This document shows, in pieces, positions 33,160 through 41,854 of a stretch of 52,906 nt of DNA. The notes beneath the pieces are model-generated. The model saw only the letters and a program-made list of their open reading frames with translations. It was not told the DNA's origin and ran no database searches. A program made the position numbers and the translations under genes. Source of the DNA: Fibrobacter succinogenes (GTDB lineage Bacteria; Fibrobacterota; Fibrobacteria; Fibrobacterales; Fibrobacteraceae); the NCBI GenBank assembly GCA_902776765.1, contig CACYRP010000019.1, forward strand, positions 1 through 52,906. Direction: 5' to 3'. Each line of letters starts with the position of its first letter. Positions within the stretch are counted from its first letter, which is position 1.

Positions 33160-34635
33160 TTAACTATTTCCTGACGAAAAGTTCTTTTTCGCAAGTCCCT
33201 GTTTCCAGAACGTCAAAAGAAGAAGCATAATCACAATTCCGTAGAACACTCCCTTGCTCACAAGAGTCGGAGAGATGACCGTATTCACGGCAATGTAAAT
33301 CGCCACGAGCGACACAATCCAAATTCCCTGAATGATAAGGCTTTTTCTGTACGGCCAGTAGCCCATCTTACGAAGATAGGCATTCATCCAGACGCACTGC
33401 AAAACTTGATACGACATGCAAGAGAGCGCAGCGCCCGCAATACCGAAAATCGGAATGCAGATGCGGTTCATCGTCACCGCAAACACAAGCGACACAATGT
33501 TCATCATCAACATGAACTTGCTCTTGCCTAATCCCGTCACTACGGCACCGGACAAACCAAAGAAGCCATTAATCAAGTTCCCGATAATGAGGATTCCAAA
33601 TACGGCCACCGGATTTTCTTTTGTGATAAATGATTTTCCGGCAATCATCATCGTCTGCTCCGGGAACAGCACAATGAAAAATCCAATCGCAAGCTGGATA
33701 ATCGTCACCATCGATACGCAATACGAGAACACTGGTTTCAAATCCGTCTTCAAGCGTTCCCTAGACATTCCCGCCACAACGGGCTGCAAAATCGGGTCAT
33801 AGCTGCTACGGATTGTCTTAAGGCCGTTGGAAACCGTTACCATCACTGCATAAATGCCGACCGCCTCCGGTCCTAGCAGGGCGAGCACCATCCACATGTC
33901 CACACGCAGCAAGAACGACGCAATGATTTCCGTGAAACCTATAGGAATCGAAAAATCCAGCAGTTCTTTCGGCACCCATTTACTCGTAATCCATTCTATC
34001 TGCGGGAACTGTTTGTTGATCAGGAATATATAAACGAATATACCAAGCATGTTCGAGACAAAGAAACCGACCGGAAGTGCTAATTTGTCTTCAAAACCAG
34101 TATAATGGAGACTAAGAGCGATAATCGGAGCCAAGGTCATCACCACAAATTCGTTGATGAAGATCTTGTACTGCGGATGCCTATTGCCATCGGATGCGCC
34201 CGCAAAAAGGAGCAATATGGTAAACGGAATGATTGAAAGAGCGTACAAAGAAATTTCCGCAGACGAAAGCATCGCAAGTCCAGTCGAAATACTTTGCAGT
34301 CCAAAGTACGCACCAACCCAAATAACACTTGAAATCACAAGCGCAATAATGCACGCCACCTTGAGCGATTCGATGATTCCTTCGTGAGCGGGACGGCCAC
34401 AGACCTTATTTTGCGGCAAATGGCGAAGCAAGCCTTTGTCAAGACCGATAACCGATACACGGGCAAGCGTCAACACCAAAAGTTGTGTCGAAACGTATAT
34501 ACCAAAAATTTCCTTGCCAAAAACACGAGCAATAACGATGGTGAGAACCGGCGCAATGACCTTAAGCCCTGTTCCAATAAGCGTAATTAAGGTGCTTTTC
34601 TGTAAATATTTTTTATCTGCCTGTATTGAATCCAT
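33160..34635 (-). CDS. Polysaccharide flippase (Wzx/MATE-like)
   Basis: 491 residues, almost entirely hydrophobic with about 12-14 membrane segments. The start (KKYLQKSTLITLIGTGLKVI, then APVLTIVIARVFGKEIFGIY) is the standard beginning of polysaccharide biosynthesis proteins. FTEIIASFLLRVDMWMVLAL, then GPEAVGIYAVMVTVSNGLK carries the D-x-x-M/G-P-E-x-V-G-x-Y signature of Wzx-type flippases. It would move lipid-linked oligosaccharide across the inner membrane. It is the first gene of the leftward operon, divergent from the 34778 gene. Confidence 0.9.
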   Translation of the reverse strand: MDSIQADKKYLQKSTLITLIGTGLKVIAPVLTIVIARVFGKEIFGIYVSTQLLVLTLARVSVIGLDKGLLRHLPQNKVCGRPAHEGIIESLKVACIIALVISSVIWVGAYFGLQSISTGLAMLSSAEISLYALSIIPFTILLLFAGASDGNRHPQYKIFINEFVVMTLAPIIALSLHYTGFEDKLALPVGFFVSNMLGIFVYIFLINKQFPQIEWITSKWVPKELLDFSIPIGFTEIIASFLLRVDMWMVLALLGPEAVGIYAVMVTVSNGLKTIRSSYDPILQPVVAGMSRERLKTDLKPVFSYCVSMVTIIQLAIGFFIVLFPEQTMMIAGKSFITKENPVAVFGILIIGNLINGFFGLSGAVVTGLGKSKFMLMMNIVSLVFAVTMNRICIPIFGIAGAALSCMSYQVLQCVWMNAYLRKMGYWPYRKSLIIQGIWIVSLVAIYIAVNTVISPTLVSKGVFYGIVIMLLLLTFWKQGLAKKNFSSGNS

Positions 34636-34764
34636 AGCACTAACAACAAAAAAAGTAGAACTTCAATTTAGAAAATACTGTGTAAAATAAAACCCTGTCA
34701 AAAGAGCCTTCCGATGAAAAGACTTAAAAAAACGACGAATTGCGTAAAAAGCAAAAAAATTTAC

Positions 34765-34770
34765 TACATT
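34765..34770 (+). promoter_or_regulatory. Probable -10 box of the SRPBCC-like gene
   Basis: TACATT ends eight bases before the ATG at 34778, again with no ribosome site. TTGCGT at 34740-34745 is a possible -35 box with a 19-base spacer, so the call is tentative. Confidence 0.35.
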
Positions 34771-34777
34771 ATACGTC

Positions 34778-35290
34778 ATGGTTCAATTCAGTCAAACTTC
34801 TTGGCAATACGGCTCTCTTTCCGATACGCTTGATATCATGCGCTATGCGCCAATGACCTTGTCCGTTGGGAAAAACGCTGTACTCTATTACACATTGCCA
34901 AAAAGCATTGAACCGGGCGAATTTATCCGCTACACTATCGTTGCAGGCTTTAGAAAATTAAGTTGGACCGGCATCATTGGAGCGGTCACTCCAGGCAAAA
35001 CCGAAAACGTTATCGAAGTTGCAGCACGCCTTGGCGAAGGCCCATTCCGCGGCTTTACCGCCAGTCACAAGTTCGATTCCGTCAAGGGAATCACGACTTG
35101 CTACGACAGCATGACTTTCCAGGGATGCAAGGACTTTGCCGAAGACACATTCTCGATTGTCATGGCTAGCGCAAGCATGGTCTACGCCATTCCCGCTAGA
35201 GAAATGGCTCGCGAACAAATTGCATTTGTAGAAGCAAAGAAAAAGACACAGGCATTCGAAGCCTTAGATCAATCCGCAACAGCCGGATAG
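34778..35290 (+). CDS. SRPBCC-fold-like protein upstream of a UbiD gene
   Basis: 170 residues, no signal peptide. I do not recognise a named family. The layout MRYAPMTLSVGKNAVLYYTL, then GEFIRYTIVAGF, LSWTGIIGAVTPG and LGEGPFRGFTASHKFDSVKG followed by TCYDSMTFQG resembles SRPBCC (START-like) ligand-binding proteins such as CoxG-type or SulA-type members, where GPF-x-W-x-H-x-H-x-F is the recurring block. A hydrophobic pocket is expected. It ends four bases before the UbiD gene, so they are co-transcribed and may share a substrate. The first ATG is used; transcription probably starts at it. Confidence 0.6.
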   Translation: MVQFSQTSWQYGSLSDTLDIMRYAPMTLSVGKNAVLYYTLPKSIEPGEFIRYTIVAGFRKLSWTGIIGAVTPGKTENVIEVAARLGEGPFRGFTASHKFDSVKGITTCYDSMTFQGCKDFAEDTFSIVMASASMVYAIPAREMAREQIAFVEAKKKTQAFEALDQSATAG

Positions 35291-35294
35291 CATC

Positions 35295-37163
35295 ATGTAT
35301 AAGTCCCTCGAACAGGCCCTGCTGGATTTGGAAAAGGCGGGAATGCTCAAGCGTATTCACGCCGAAGTCGATCCACATTTAGAAATGGCTGAAATCGCGA
35401 GGGAGAATTTTAGACAAGGCGGCCCAGCATTGCTTTTTGAGCATGTCAAAGGGAGCAAGTTCCGCGCCGCTTGTAACATTTTCGGAAGCGACGAACGGTT
35501 CAATTTTCTATTCCGTGACGGATTCGAGCAGACAAAAGCGGCTGTAAATTTCAAGGCAAATCCGGTTGATTTTTTAAAAAAAGCGCTAAAATCGCCAAAA
35601 TCGCTTTTCAAAGCCGCTCGCGCAGGGCTAACATCGCTCCCAATGCGTTCGGGAAGTATCAAAGATTTTGAAGAATGCAGCCTGAGCGACTTGCCACAGC
35701 TGGTCAGCTGGCCGCTAGACGGCGGAGCGTTCATCACGCTCCCGCAAGTCGCCACGCGCCCAAGCGAAAACGCAAGCATCATGCAAACGAACGTGGGCAT
35801 GTACCGCATCCAAATTTCAGGAAATGATTACATTCCAAACGAAGAATGCGGATTGCATTACCAAATTAAGCGCGATATCGCACGGCATCACCAAAAAGCT
35901 ATTGAAGAAGGCCGACCACTCAAAGTAAGCATTTTTATTGGCGGGCCACCATCGCACACTTTTGCCGCCGTGATGCCAATGCCCGAAAATCTTTCGGAAC
36001 TTTTGTTCGCAGGAATGCTCGGGAATCGACGCTTTCGTTACTTTGAATACAATGGTTACCTTGTCTCTAGCGACGCCGATTTTTGTATTTTAGGAGAACT
36101 CGAACCCGGTTTAAAACCCGAAGGTCCCTTTGGAGACCACATCGGCTATTACTCCGGCAAACACGATTTCCCTTGTATGAAAGTCCAAAAAGTGCTCTGT
36201 AAAAAAAATGCCATTTTCCCGTTCACGGTTGTCGGGCGCCCGCCTCAAGAAGACACCCTGTTTGGGAAATACATTCATAAGATCACGAAACCGATGGTTC
36301 CCGCTTCGCTCCCGGGCGTTTACGGAATCCATGCGGTCGATGATGCCGGCGTCCACCCGCTCTGCCTAGCGCTTGGTTCGGAAGCATTCCGCCCTTACAC
36401 GAGCGCGGAAGAACGCGAGCCGATGGAACTTTTAAAAACGGCAAATGCGTTGCTCGGATTCAACCAGGCAAGTTTAACAAAATACTTGCTGATAGCCGCG
36501 AAAGAAGATTGTCCCAACCTCGACGTAAACAATGTTCCAGCGTTTTTCGCGCACGTTCTCGAACGCATCCATTTCGACCGCGATTTGCATTTCCAGACCG
36601 CGACAACCATCGACACGCTCGATTACACCGGCACAAGTTTAAATCACGGTTCCAAAGTCGTGATGGCCGCAGCAGGCGCCAAGTGCCGCGAACTCCGAAA
36701 CAATCCAGAAGATTTGAAATCGCTCGAACTCCCGCAGGGATTCTCAAAAGCAACAATCGTAATGCCGGGCGTTATTTTACTCGAAACATCCACGCAATTT
36801 TCTAACGAGAACTCCCCGCATTTCACAACGGCGCAGTTCCCCGTCGATAAATTCGCAGATTTCAAAGCAGCCCTCGCCCATTGGAAATTCCGCGAAAGCT
36901 ATCCATGGATTTCCATCATCGACGAAGGGGCGCAAAACACAGACGACACATTGAGTGATTTTCTGTGGCTTACATTCACGCGTTCCGACCCGGCGCAAGA
37001 CATTTATGGACTGGACGAATGCGTTTGCAGAAAGCACTGGAAATGCAAAACCCCTTTGATTATTGATGCCCGCATCAAGCCTCACCACCAAAAACAATTA
37101 ACAGTTCCTGCCGAACTCACAAAAAAATCCAAACAAATTCTCAAAGACGCTGGAGTACAATAA
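35295..37163 (+). CDS. UbiD family decarboxylase
   Basis: 622 residues, longer than E. coli UbiD (497) and similar to menaquinone-pathway UbiD homologues. Family blocks: GGPALLFEHVKGSKF, FIGGPPSHTFAAVMPMPEN, LKPEGPFGDHIGYYSGKHDF and VHPLCLALGS. The EGPFGDHIGYYS region carries catalytic residues and binding sites for prenylated FMN, manganese and potassium. These enzymes decarboxylate aromatic or unsaturated acids, in this length class probably in menaquinone synthesis by the futalosine route, but the substrate is not proven. A UbiX prenyltransferase is not in the window. The C-terminal ~130 residues (after AQDIYGLDECVCRKHW) are an extension. The stop shares one base with the next start (TAATG). 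Confidence 0.88.
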   Translation: MYKSLEQALLDLEKAGMLKRIHAEVDPHLEMAEIARENFRQGGPALLFEHVKGSKFRAACNIFGSDERFNFLFRDGFEQTKAAVNFKANPVDFLKKALKSPKSLFKAARAGLTSLPMRSGSIKDFEECSLSDLPQLVSWPLDGGAFITLPQVATRPSENASIMQTNVGMYRIQISGNDYIPNEECGLHYQIKRDIARHHQKAIEEGRPLKVSIFIGGPPSHTFAAVMPMPENLSELLFAGMLGNRRFRYFEYNGYLVSSDADFCILGELEPGLKPEGPFGDHIGYYSGKHDFPCMKVQKVLCKKNAIFPFTVVGRPPQEDTLFGKYIHKITKPMVPASLPGVYGIHAVDDAGVHPLCLALGSEAFRPYTSAEEREPMELLKTANALLGFNQASLTKYLLIAAKEDCPNLDVNNVPAFFAHVLERIHFDRDLHFQTATTIDTLDYTGTSLNHGSKVVMAAAGAKCRELRNNPEDLKSLELPQGFSKATIVMPGVILLETSTQFSNENSPHFTTAQFPVDKFADFKAALAHWKFRESYPWISIIDEGAQNTDDTLSDFLWLTFTRSDPAQDIYGLDECVCRKHWKCKTPLIIDARIKPHHQKQLTVPAELTKKSKQILKDAGVQ

Positions 37164-38857
37164 TGCACCAAGAACATTTACGATATTTTTCACATTTACA
37201 ATTAATCGCTCTTGTTGTATTATATTTCTTTATTGCAGTCACGTACACGCACGCCTATGAAGGCAAATGTGGTACAATGCACGCTTTTGAAGAGGTCATC
37301 AAAAAACAAAAGCAAATAAAAAACAAAGACCAAACAAACGTCAAGCATGAGCCCAAATACGATGACTACGAAGAAAAATGCAAGGCTGAAGATTTTTACG
37401 ACACGGTTCACACTATTGAAACACCGCACTTTCAAGTGATGTATGTATTAACAGGGCCGCACGCAACTACAAAAAAATTCGCCGACAGCACCGCTGCCAT
37501 TTTTGAAAGCGCATGGGATTTTTACATCAACCAACATAAAATGCACCAGCCCAAAGGCACAACCATTAGTCATCATTTTCAGCAAGCAGTCAAGCAAGGT
37601 TTGTATCCAGTTGAAATCGTCGACATCAATCAAATTTGGAAAAACGACACCTTATTCAGAGGCACAGGATGTGACAAAAACTTCGCCATCACCATGCCAT
37701 TTGGCAACGCCTCAGAAATTTTCATGGAAAACGATTTCTACTGGACATGTTCACGGTATGGCGATAACGACACCATCTTCGTCCATGGCGACACCTGCAC
37801 TTATCCTAAAACAAAAAATCCGCTACTCAATCTTTCACACAATTTCAGTTATACAGACGAATGGGCAAAAGGACTTCGTGTAACAATTTTCCACGAATTC
37901 TACCACGCTTTACAACTCACCTATCTCAACCTAGAGGTAAATTTTTCATTCTGGTTCGAAGCCTCCGCCACAGGATTTGAAGAAATCACCAACCCAGAAA
38001 TTGACGATTATATCCGTTACATACCAGAACTTTTTGGCAACATGGGTTACCCACTTTCGGAAGATACCAGCAACTATGGAGCATCAACGTTATTCCTTTA
38101 TCTATACTTACATGTTTCTAAAGATTTAGACAGACTTATTTGGGAAAGCTACTCCGCAAATCCAACAAAAAACTTCGAATACCAATTCGAATCGGCGCTA
38201 AAAAAATTCAAGTATGATGCAGACAGTATTTTCCACGACTACGCAGTCAGACTTTCATTTGCAGGAGAACGCACCAAGACTACAAACAAAAAGAACTGGA
38301 TTAATGAAGATCAGCCGAAATGGCCAGAAGCTCCATTCTTCAATCAAAATTCCATCAGCCCCAATATCAAAAGTCTCGCATTCGAGTTTTACAACATTCC
38401 GCAAAATTACACAAGCCCATACACTGTAGATTTTACAAACTTTATCGGTAAAGCATCCATAGTTGTCTATAACGACGGCAAAGCTTCCGTTTACAAAATT
38501 ACAAGCAATAGAACGCTTGATAGCCTTACAACGACTTTAGCAGCTAGCGATTCTTCGATATGGATTTTCACCCGCTTGGGCAAATCCGAAAACATCCCGA
38601 TTTCAAACAGCAATTCCGCACCGCACGCATTCCCGGTTCCTTGGAGAAATGGTCCTCTCTGCTTCGCGCCACTTCCCAAAGACAAAGAATTTATCGAAAT
38701 TCGCACCAGACGTGGCGACCTAATCTCGCAAGAGAAATACGAAGGAACCACTTATTGCTTGCAAGAAGATCAAGTAAAATCGATGATGGCTCCCGGAATC
38801 TACCGTTTCCGCGCCGGCAATAAAGGCAAAACGACAAGCTTTATTGTGATATACTAG
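37163..38857 (+). CDS. Secreted putative zinc metalloprotease (HExxH)
   Basis: 564 residues. An N-terminal hydrophobic segment (LQLIALVVLYFFIAVTYTHA) is a signal peptide. The zinc motif is FHEFYH (H244, E245, H248), and E266 in WFEASATGFEE is placed as the third ligand, the layout of gluzincin-type proteins such as the MXAN_6640 family (HEYFHxxQ and WxxEGxA). The DTIETPHFQVMYVL block is the family-type N-terminal strand. The C-terminal ~150 residues look beta-rich. The substrate is unknown. It begins with the last base of the UbiD stop codon, which is likely an accident of packing rather than a functional link. Confidence 0.7.
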   Translation: MHQEHLRYFSHLQLIALVVLYFFIAVTYTHAYEGKCGTMHAFEEVIKKQKQIKNKDQTNVKHEPKYDDYEEKCKAEDFYDTVHTIETPHFQVMYVLTGPHATTKKFADSTAAIFESAWDFYINQHKMHQPKGTTISHHFQQAVKQGLYPVEIVDINQIWKNDTLFRGTGCDKNFAITMPFGNASEIFMENDFYWTCSRYGDNDTIFVHGDTCTYPKTKNPLLNLSHNFSYTDEWAKGLRVTIFHEFYHALQLTYLNLEVNFSFWFEASATGFEEITNPEIDDYIRYIPELFGNMGYPLSEDTSNYGASTLFLYLYLHVSKDLDRLIWESYSANPTKNFEYQFESALKKFKYDADSIFHDYAVRLSFAGERTKTTNKKNWINEDQPKWPEAPFFNQNSISPNIKSLAFEFYNIPQNYTSPYTVDFTNFIGKASIVVYNDGKASVYKITSNRTLDSLTTTLAASDSSIWIFTRLGKSENIPISNSNSAPHAFPVPWRNGPLCFAPLPKDKEFIEIRTRRGDLISQEKYEGTTYCLQEDQVKSMMAPGIYRFRAGNKGKTTSFIVIY

Positions 38858-38873
38858 TGGCTAGTGATTAGGA
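38854..38873. repeat. Inverted ACCACTA-type array
   Basis: TAGTGGCTAGTGATTAGGAA is the reverse complement of the TTCCTAATCACTAGCCACTA form of the array. It begins inside the stop codon of the metalloprotease gene. Confidence 0.5.
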
Positions 38874-38899
38874 ATTTGTTAGCAATAAGCAAACGCAAC

Positions 38900-38925
38900 G
38901 TCATTCCGGTCTCCGAGCCGGAATC
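38900..38925. repeat. GTCATTCCGG-type intergenic hairpin repeat, second copy
   Basis: GTCATTCCGGTCTCCGAG followed by CCGGAATC differs from the copy at 19657 at only two positions. It lies between two convergent genes, and could act as a weak bidirectional terminator or be a REP-like element. Confidence 0.6.
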
Positions 38926-38943
38926 TCCATTATATTCCTTCGT

Positions 38944-40611
38944 CTAAATCAACTCCCCGATCCACGGGAACAAGTTATTTTTCTGCTCTAGCGTCTTGAG
39001 CAATCGCATGTCAGGCTTTGCCTTGACAGCCTCTGCATAAAGCGCACAGACATTTTGATAATGCCCATTCAAACGGTTACGTGCGTAATCCGCAGCCGAA
39101 TTGTTATGAATCATGAACGCCCAGTCCGAAGCTTGGAATAACACTAGTTCACGCGCCATCTGCGCTAAGAAGCGTTTCAGGGCCGCAGCCTTTGAACCGC
39201 GCGCACTTTCAGCAGACTTTGCGCTATTCGAACCGCGCGCAGTACCATGCGGCAAACGCTTTTTCAAATCGTTCATCATCGCGCGCATTCTAAAGAACAG
39301 CGGGTATTCAAAAGTCACAGCATCGTTCATCCAGACTTCGCCAAAACCGCCTTCGCCCCACGACGAGAAAATCGGCGCATGCACATCGGGATCCGCGGCT
39401 TTTCCCGCGGCAGCACCCAAGGCGCCCTCAGCTTTCAACGACGGCACAGAATCTTCAAGCGAAGCCATTTCGACTACGTTCGAACTTGCAGCACGTTCAA
39501 ACATCTTTTCGATAAACAGCGGACCTTCAAACCACCAGTGTCCAAAAAGTTCCGCATCGTACGGGCAAAGGATCGAGACCTTGTTGCCGTCCATATTCGG
39601 GAGCAAATTCGAAACGGTCTCTTCGCGGTTCGCTACAAACAAACGCGCATGGTCTTCGACCAACCGCAAAGCATTCCACGGGCGATAAACTTTCTTGTCT
39701 TCGCTTCCCGTGATGCGGTAATACTTGAGCCCCGTCTCGATGTGCGTTCCTGCCGCCAAGAAATAATCGCCTAAATACTCATCTTCGCGTTCGTGCGCAA
39801 TGTCCTTGAAGAACTCGCGATACTCTGGATGCCCCGGGTACCCAGTCTTGCGGCTCCAGACTTCCATGGAACTGCTCTGTTCACGTCCAAAGCAATAAAG
39901 CCCTGCGGGCGTCTTAATCGGCGCAAAAACGCCATACTTCGGCGCTGGTTTTGCAAGCAGTACGCCATGCGTTTCCAAGAAGAAATACTTGAATCCGTAT
40001 TCCGCAAGAATTGCGTCCAGGCCTTCAAAATAGCCACATTCCGGCAGCCACAAGCCTCGCGGCTTTTTGCCAAAAGCCTCTTCGAAAGCACGAACTGTTA
40101 TTTCTAATTGGAGCCGAATTGCGTCGACATCGTTCTGGTACGCAGGCAAAAACGGATGCGTTCCCACGCAAGTGAGCAAATTGATTTTTCCAATTTGCTC
40201 CAAACGTTTAAGCGATGGAACAATTTCGCAACCGCAATCGCGTTCCCACGTATTGATTAAAGCAACTTGACGGCGGTAGTAAAAATTCACCACCTCCATC
40301 TTCTCGGAATCATTCTGCAAGCGGACCTTCTCGCGCTCCAACAACTCAAGCTGTTTGTGCAAATGACGCGAGAATTTGTCTAAAAGCGAACAATCCGTAA
40401 GCATCGCCAGTAACGCCGACGATACGCTAAAATTCAAAGTGCCCGGCACGCCCTTTTCTTCCAAACGGTTGAGCATCTGGATTATCGGCAAGTACGTCTC
40501 CGCCATAGCCTCAAAAAACCAGTTCTCTTCCAAGAACCGGTCGTAAGAGGGTTCACGCACAAAAGGTAAATGTGCGTGAAGCAAAAGGTGAACTTTACCG
40601 GGCTTCGCCAT
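38944..40611 (-). CDS. GH57 1,4-alpha-glucan branching enzyme-like protein (DUF1957)
   Basis: 555 residues. The N-terminal GH57 barrel starts KVHLLLHAHLPFVREPSY. The catalytic nucleophile is the glutamate in GLWLPECGYFEG; the acid/base is the aspartate in CPYDAELFGHWWFEG; both motifs match GH57 branching enzymes rather than amylopullulanases. A C-terminal helical DUF1957 domain follows (ASDWAFMIHNN, ADYARNRLNGHYQNVCALY). It would introduce alpha-1,6 branches in glycogen or a similar glucan. Two low-complexity A/S/G-rich inserts (about 400 and 475, for example ARGSNSAKSAESARGSK) break the pattern. The ATG shares a base with the DUF4912 stop (TAATG). Confidence 0.9.
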   Translation of the reverse strand: MAKPGKVHLLLHAHLPFVREPSYDRFLEENWFFEAMAETYLPIIQMLNRLEEKGVPGTLNFSVSSALLAMLTDCSLLDKFSRHLHKQLELLEREKVRLQNDSEKMEVVNFYYRRQVALINTWERDCGCEIVPSLKRLEQIGKINLLTCVGTHPFLPAYQNDVDAIRLQLEITVRAFEEAFGKKPRGLWLPECGYFEGLDAILAEYGFKYFFLETHGVLLAKPAPKYGVFAPIKTPAGLYCFGREQSSSMEVWSRKTGYPGHPEYREFFKDIAHEREDEYLGDYFLAAGTHIETGLKYYRITGSEDKKVYRPWNALRLVEDHARLFVANREETVSNLLPNMDGNKVSILCPYDAELFGHWWFEGPLFIEKMFERAASSNVVEMASLEDSVPSLKAEGALGAAAGKAADPDVHAPIFSSWGEGGFGEVWMNDAVTFEYPLFFRMRAMMNDLKKRLPHGTARGSNSAKSAESARGSKAAALKRFLAQMARELVLFQASDWAFMIHNNSAADYARNRLNGHYQNVCALYAEAVKAKPDMRLLKTLEQKNNLFPWIGELI

Positions 40612-41831
40612 TATTCCGTGCGCTTAACAACGATCGGAACGATTGTAGTCGGGAAGTCGCCATCCTTGTCCGTTGCAAAGACCGGAATGATCTTTGTAAC
40701 ATCCGGGAGGTCTTCTTCAAAGCTGAATGTGCCATCCGGATTCAGCGGAAACGGTTCGCCGCGCACTTGCAAATGAGCGTCCGGACGCGTGCCACCATAA
40801 ACAATCAAGCGAGTCTTCACCCACAAGAAGAAATCCTTGCCGTAATTCACGGTATCCTTCGGGAGTTCAAGCTTGTTGCTCTTGAGAGCGGCACTGGAAA
40901 GAGCGCCCGAGAACATGGAACCCGAGGAACTCGAAAGCGATTCGAGCCAGTTCTTTGCAGACATCGAAGAAAGTCCAGAACTGCCAAAGCCGCCAATAGC
41001 AGCACCGCCAAGCGAAGCACGGACAAATACGTTATCCGTATTCACTTCGGAGCCATTGAGCGTAAACGTCTGCATCGGGCCTGCTTCAACGAGCGGTTCG
41101 AACTTGCCAGCAGAAACTACGCCAAGCGCAGCAGAGCAATTTTCACTCACCTTGTTTTCTACATACCAGCTACGAGCATCTGCAGGAACTTCGATATCGT
41201 GGAATTTGAGTTTCTTATTGCGCTTGACCGTAAGGTCGTTCGAAATGTCGAACAGGCGCAAAACGAGCTTGCCCTTGCCTTTCTTTGCGGCATTGATTCT
41301 CTTTTCAGAAACTTCCCAGAATGCTTGCATCCAGTTCGGATCCTTCTGCATGAGAACCAAGTATTCCGCATCAAAGGACTGCGGAAGAGCTTCCGGAGCA
41401 GCGGCCTTGGCGGCCTTCTTTGCAGCCGGAGTTTCTACAACTTCGACATCGACCTTCTTAGCCTTCGTTACGGCCTTCACGACCTTCTTTGCGGCGGCAA
41501 CAGACTTCGCGGTCTTTTCAGAAACCTTCGCAGCAGTTTTCGAAACTTTTACAGTTTCAGCTACTTCGGCCTTGGCGGCCTTCTTCACAGTTTTCTTTGC
41601 AGGAGCAGCCTTGGCTGCAACCTTTTCAGCCACTGCCGTAGGCTTCTTGGCCACCTTGGCAACAATCTTCTGTTCGGCAGCCTTTGCAGCCGGCTTCTTT
41701 TCAGCTTTCGCAGCAGTCTTCTTTTCTGCGGCGGGCTTTTCGGCCTTCGCAGTAGCCTTCGTTGCCTTCTTGGCCGGAGCAGCCTTCGTTGCGGCCTTCT
41801 TTACAATTTCTTCATTCTTCTTAGTAGTCAT
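40611..41831 (-). CDS. DUF4912 protein with histone-H1-like Lys/Ala/Pro-rich N-terminus
   Basis: 406 residues from ATG 41831 after AAGGAG. Residues 1 to about 150 are a tail of KKA-type repeats (AAPAKKATKATAKAEKPAAE and similar), like bacterial histone H1/AlgP-type proteins. Residues about 155-260 fit DUF4912 (YLVLMQKDPNWMQAFWEVSE, KLVLRLFDIS, VPADARSWYVE and GVVSAGKFEPLVEAGPMQT). The C-terminal part (KDFFLWVKTRLIVYGGTRPD, LQVRGEPFPLNPDGTFSFEE) resembles the second half of such proteins. DUF4912 genes often lie next to GH57 genes. The two are coupled by TAATG here, so a role tied to the branching enzyme or to glycogen granules is possible. The tail could bind DNA or polyanions. Confidence 0.8.
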   Translation of the reverse strand: MTTKKNEEIVKKAATKAAPAKKATKATAKAEKPAAEKKTAAKAEKKPAAKAAEQKIVAKVAKKPTAVAEKVAAKAAPAKKTVKKAAKAEVAETVKVSKTAAKVSEKTAKSVAAAKKVVKAVTKAKKVDVEVVETPAAKKAAKAAAPEALPQSFDAEYLVLMQKDPNWMQAFWEVSEKRINAAKKGKGKLVLRLFDISNDLTVKRNKKLKFHDIEVPADARSWYVENKVSENCSAALGVVSAGKFEPLVEAGPMQTFTLNGSEVNTDNVFVRASLGGAAIGGFGSSGLSSMSAKNWLESLSSSSGSMFSGALSSAALKSNKLELPKDTVNYGKDFFLWVKTRLIVYGGTRPDAHLQVRGEPFPLNPDGTFSFEEDLPDVTKIIPVFATDKDGDFPTTIVPIVVKRTE

Positions 41832-41854
41832 CTCGATCTCCTTCTAATTGAATC

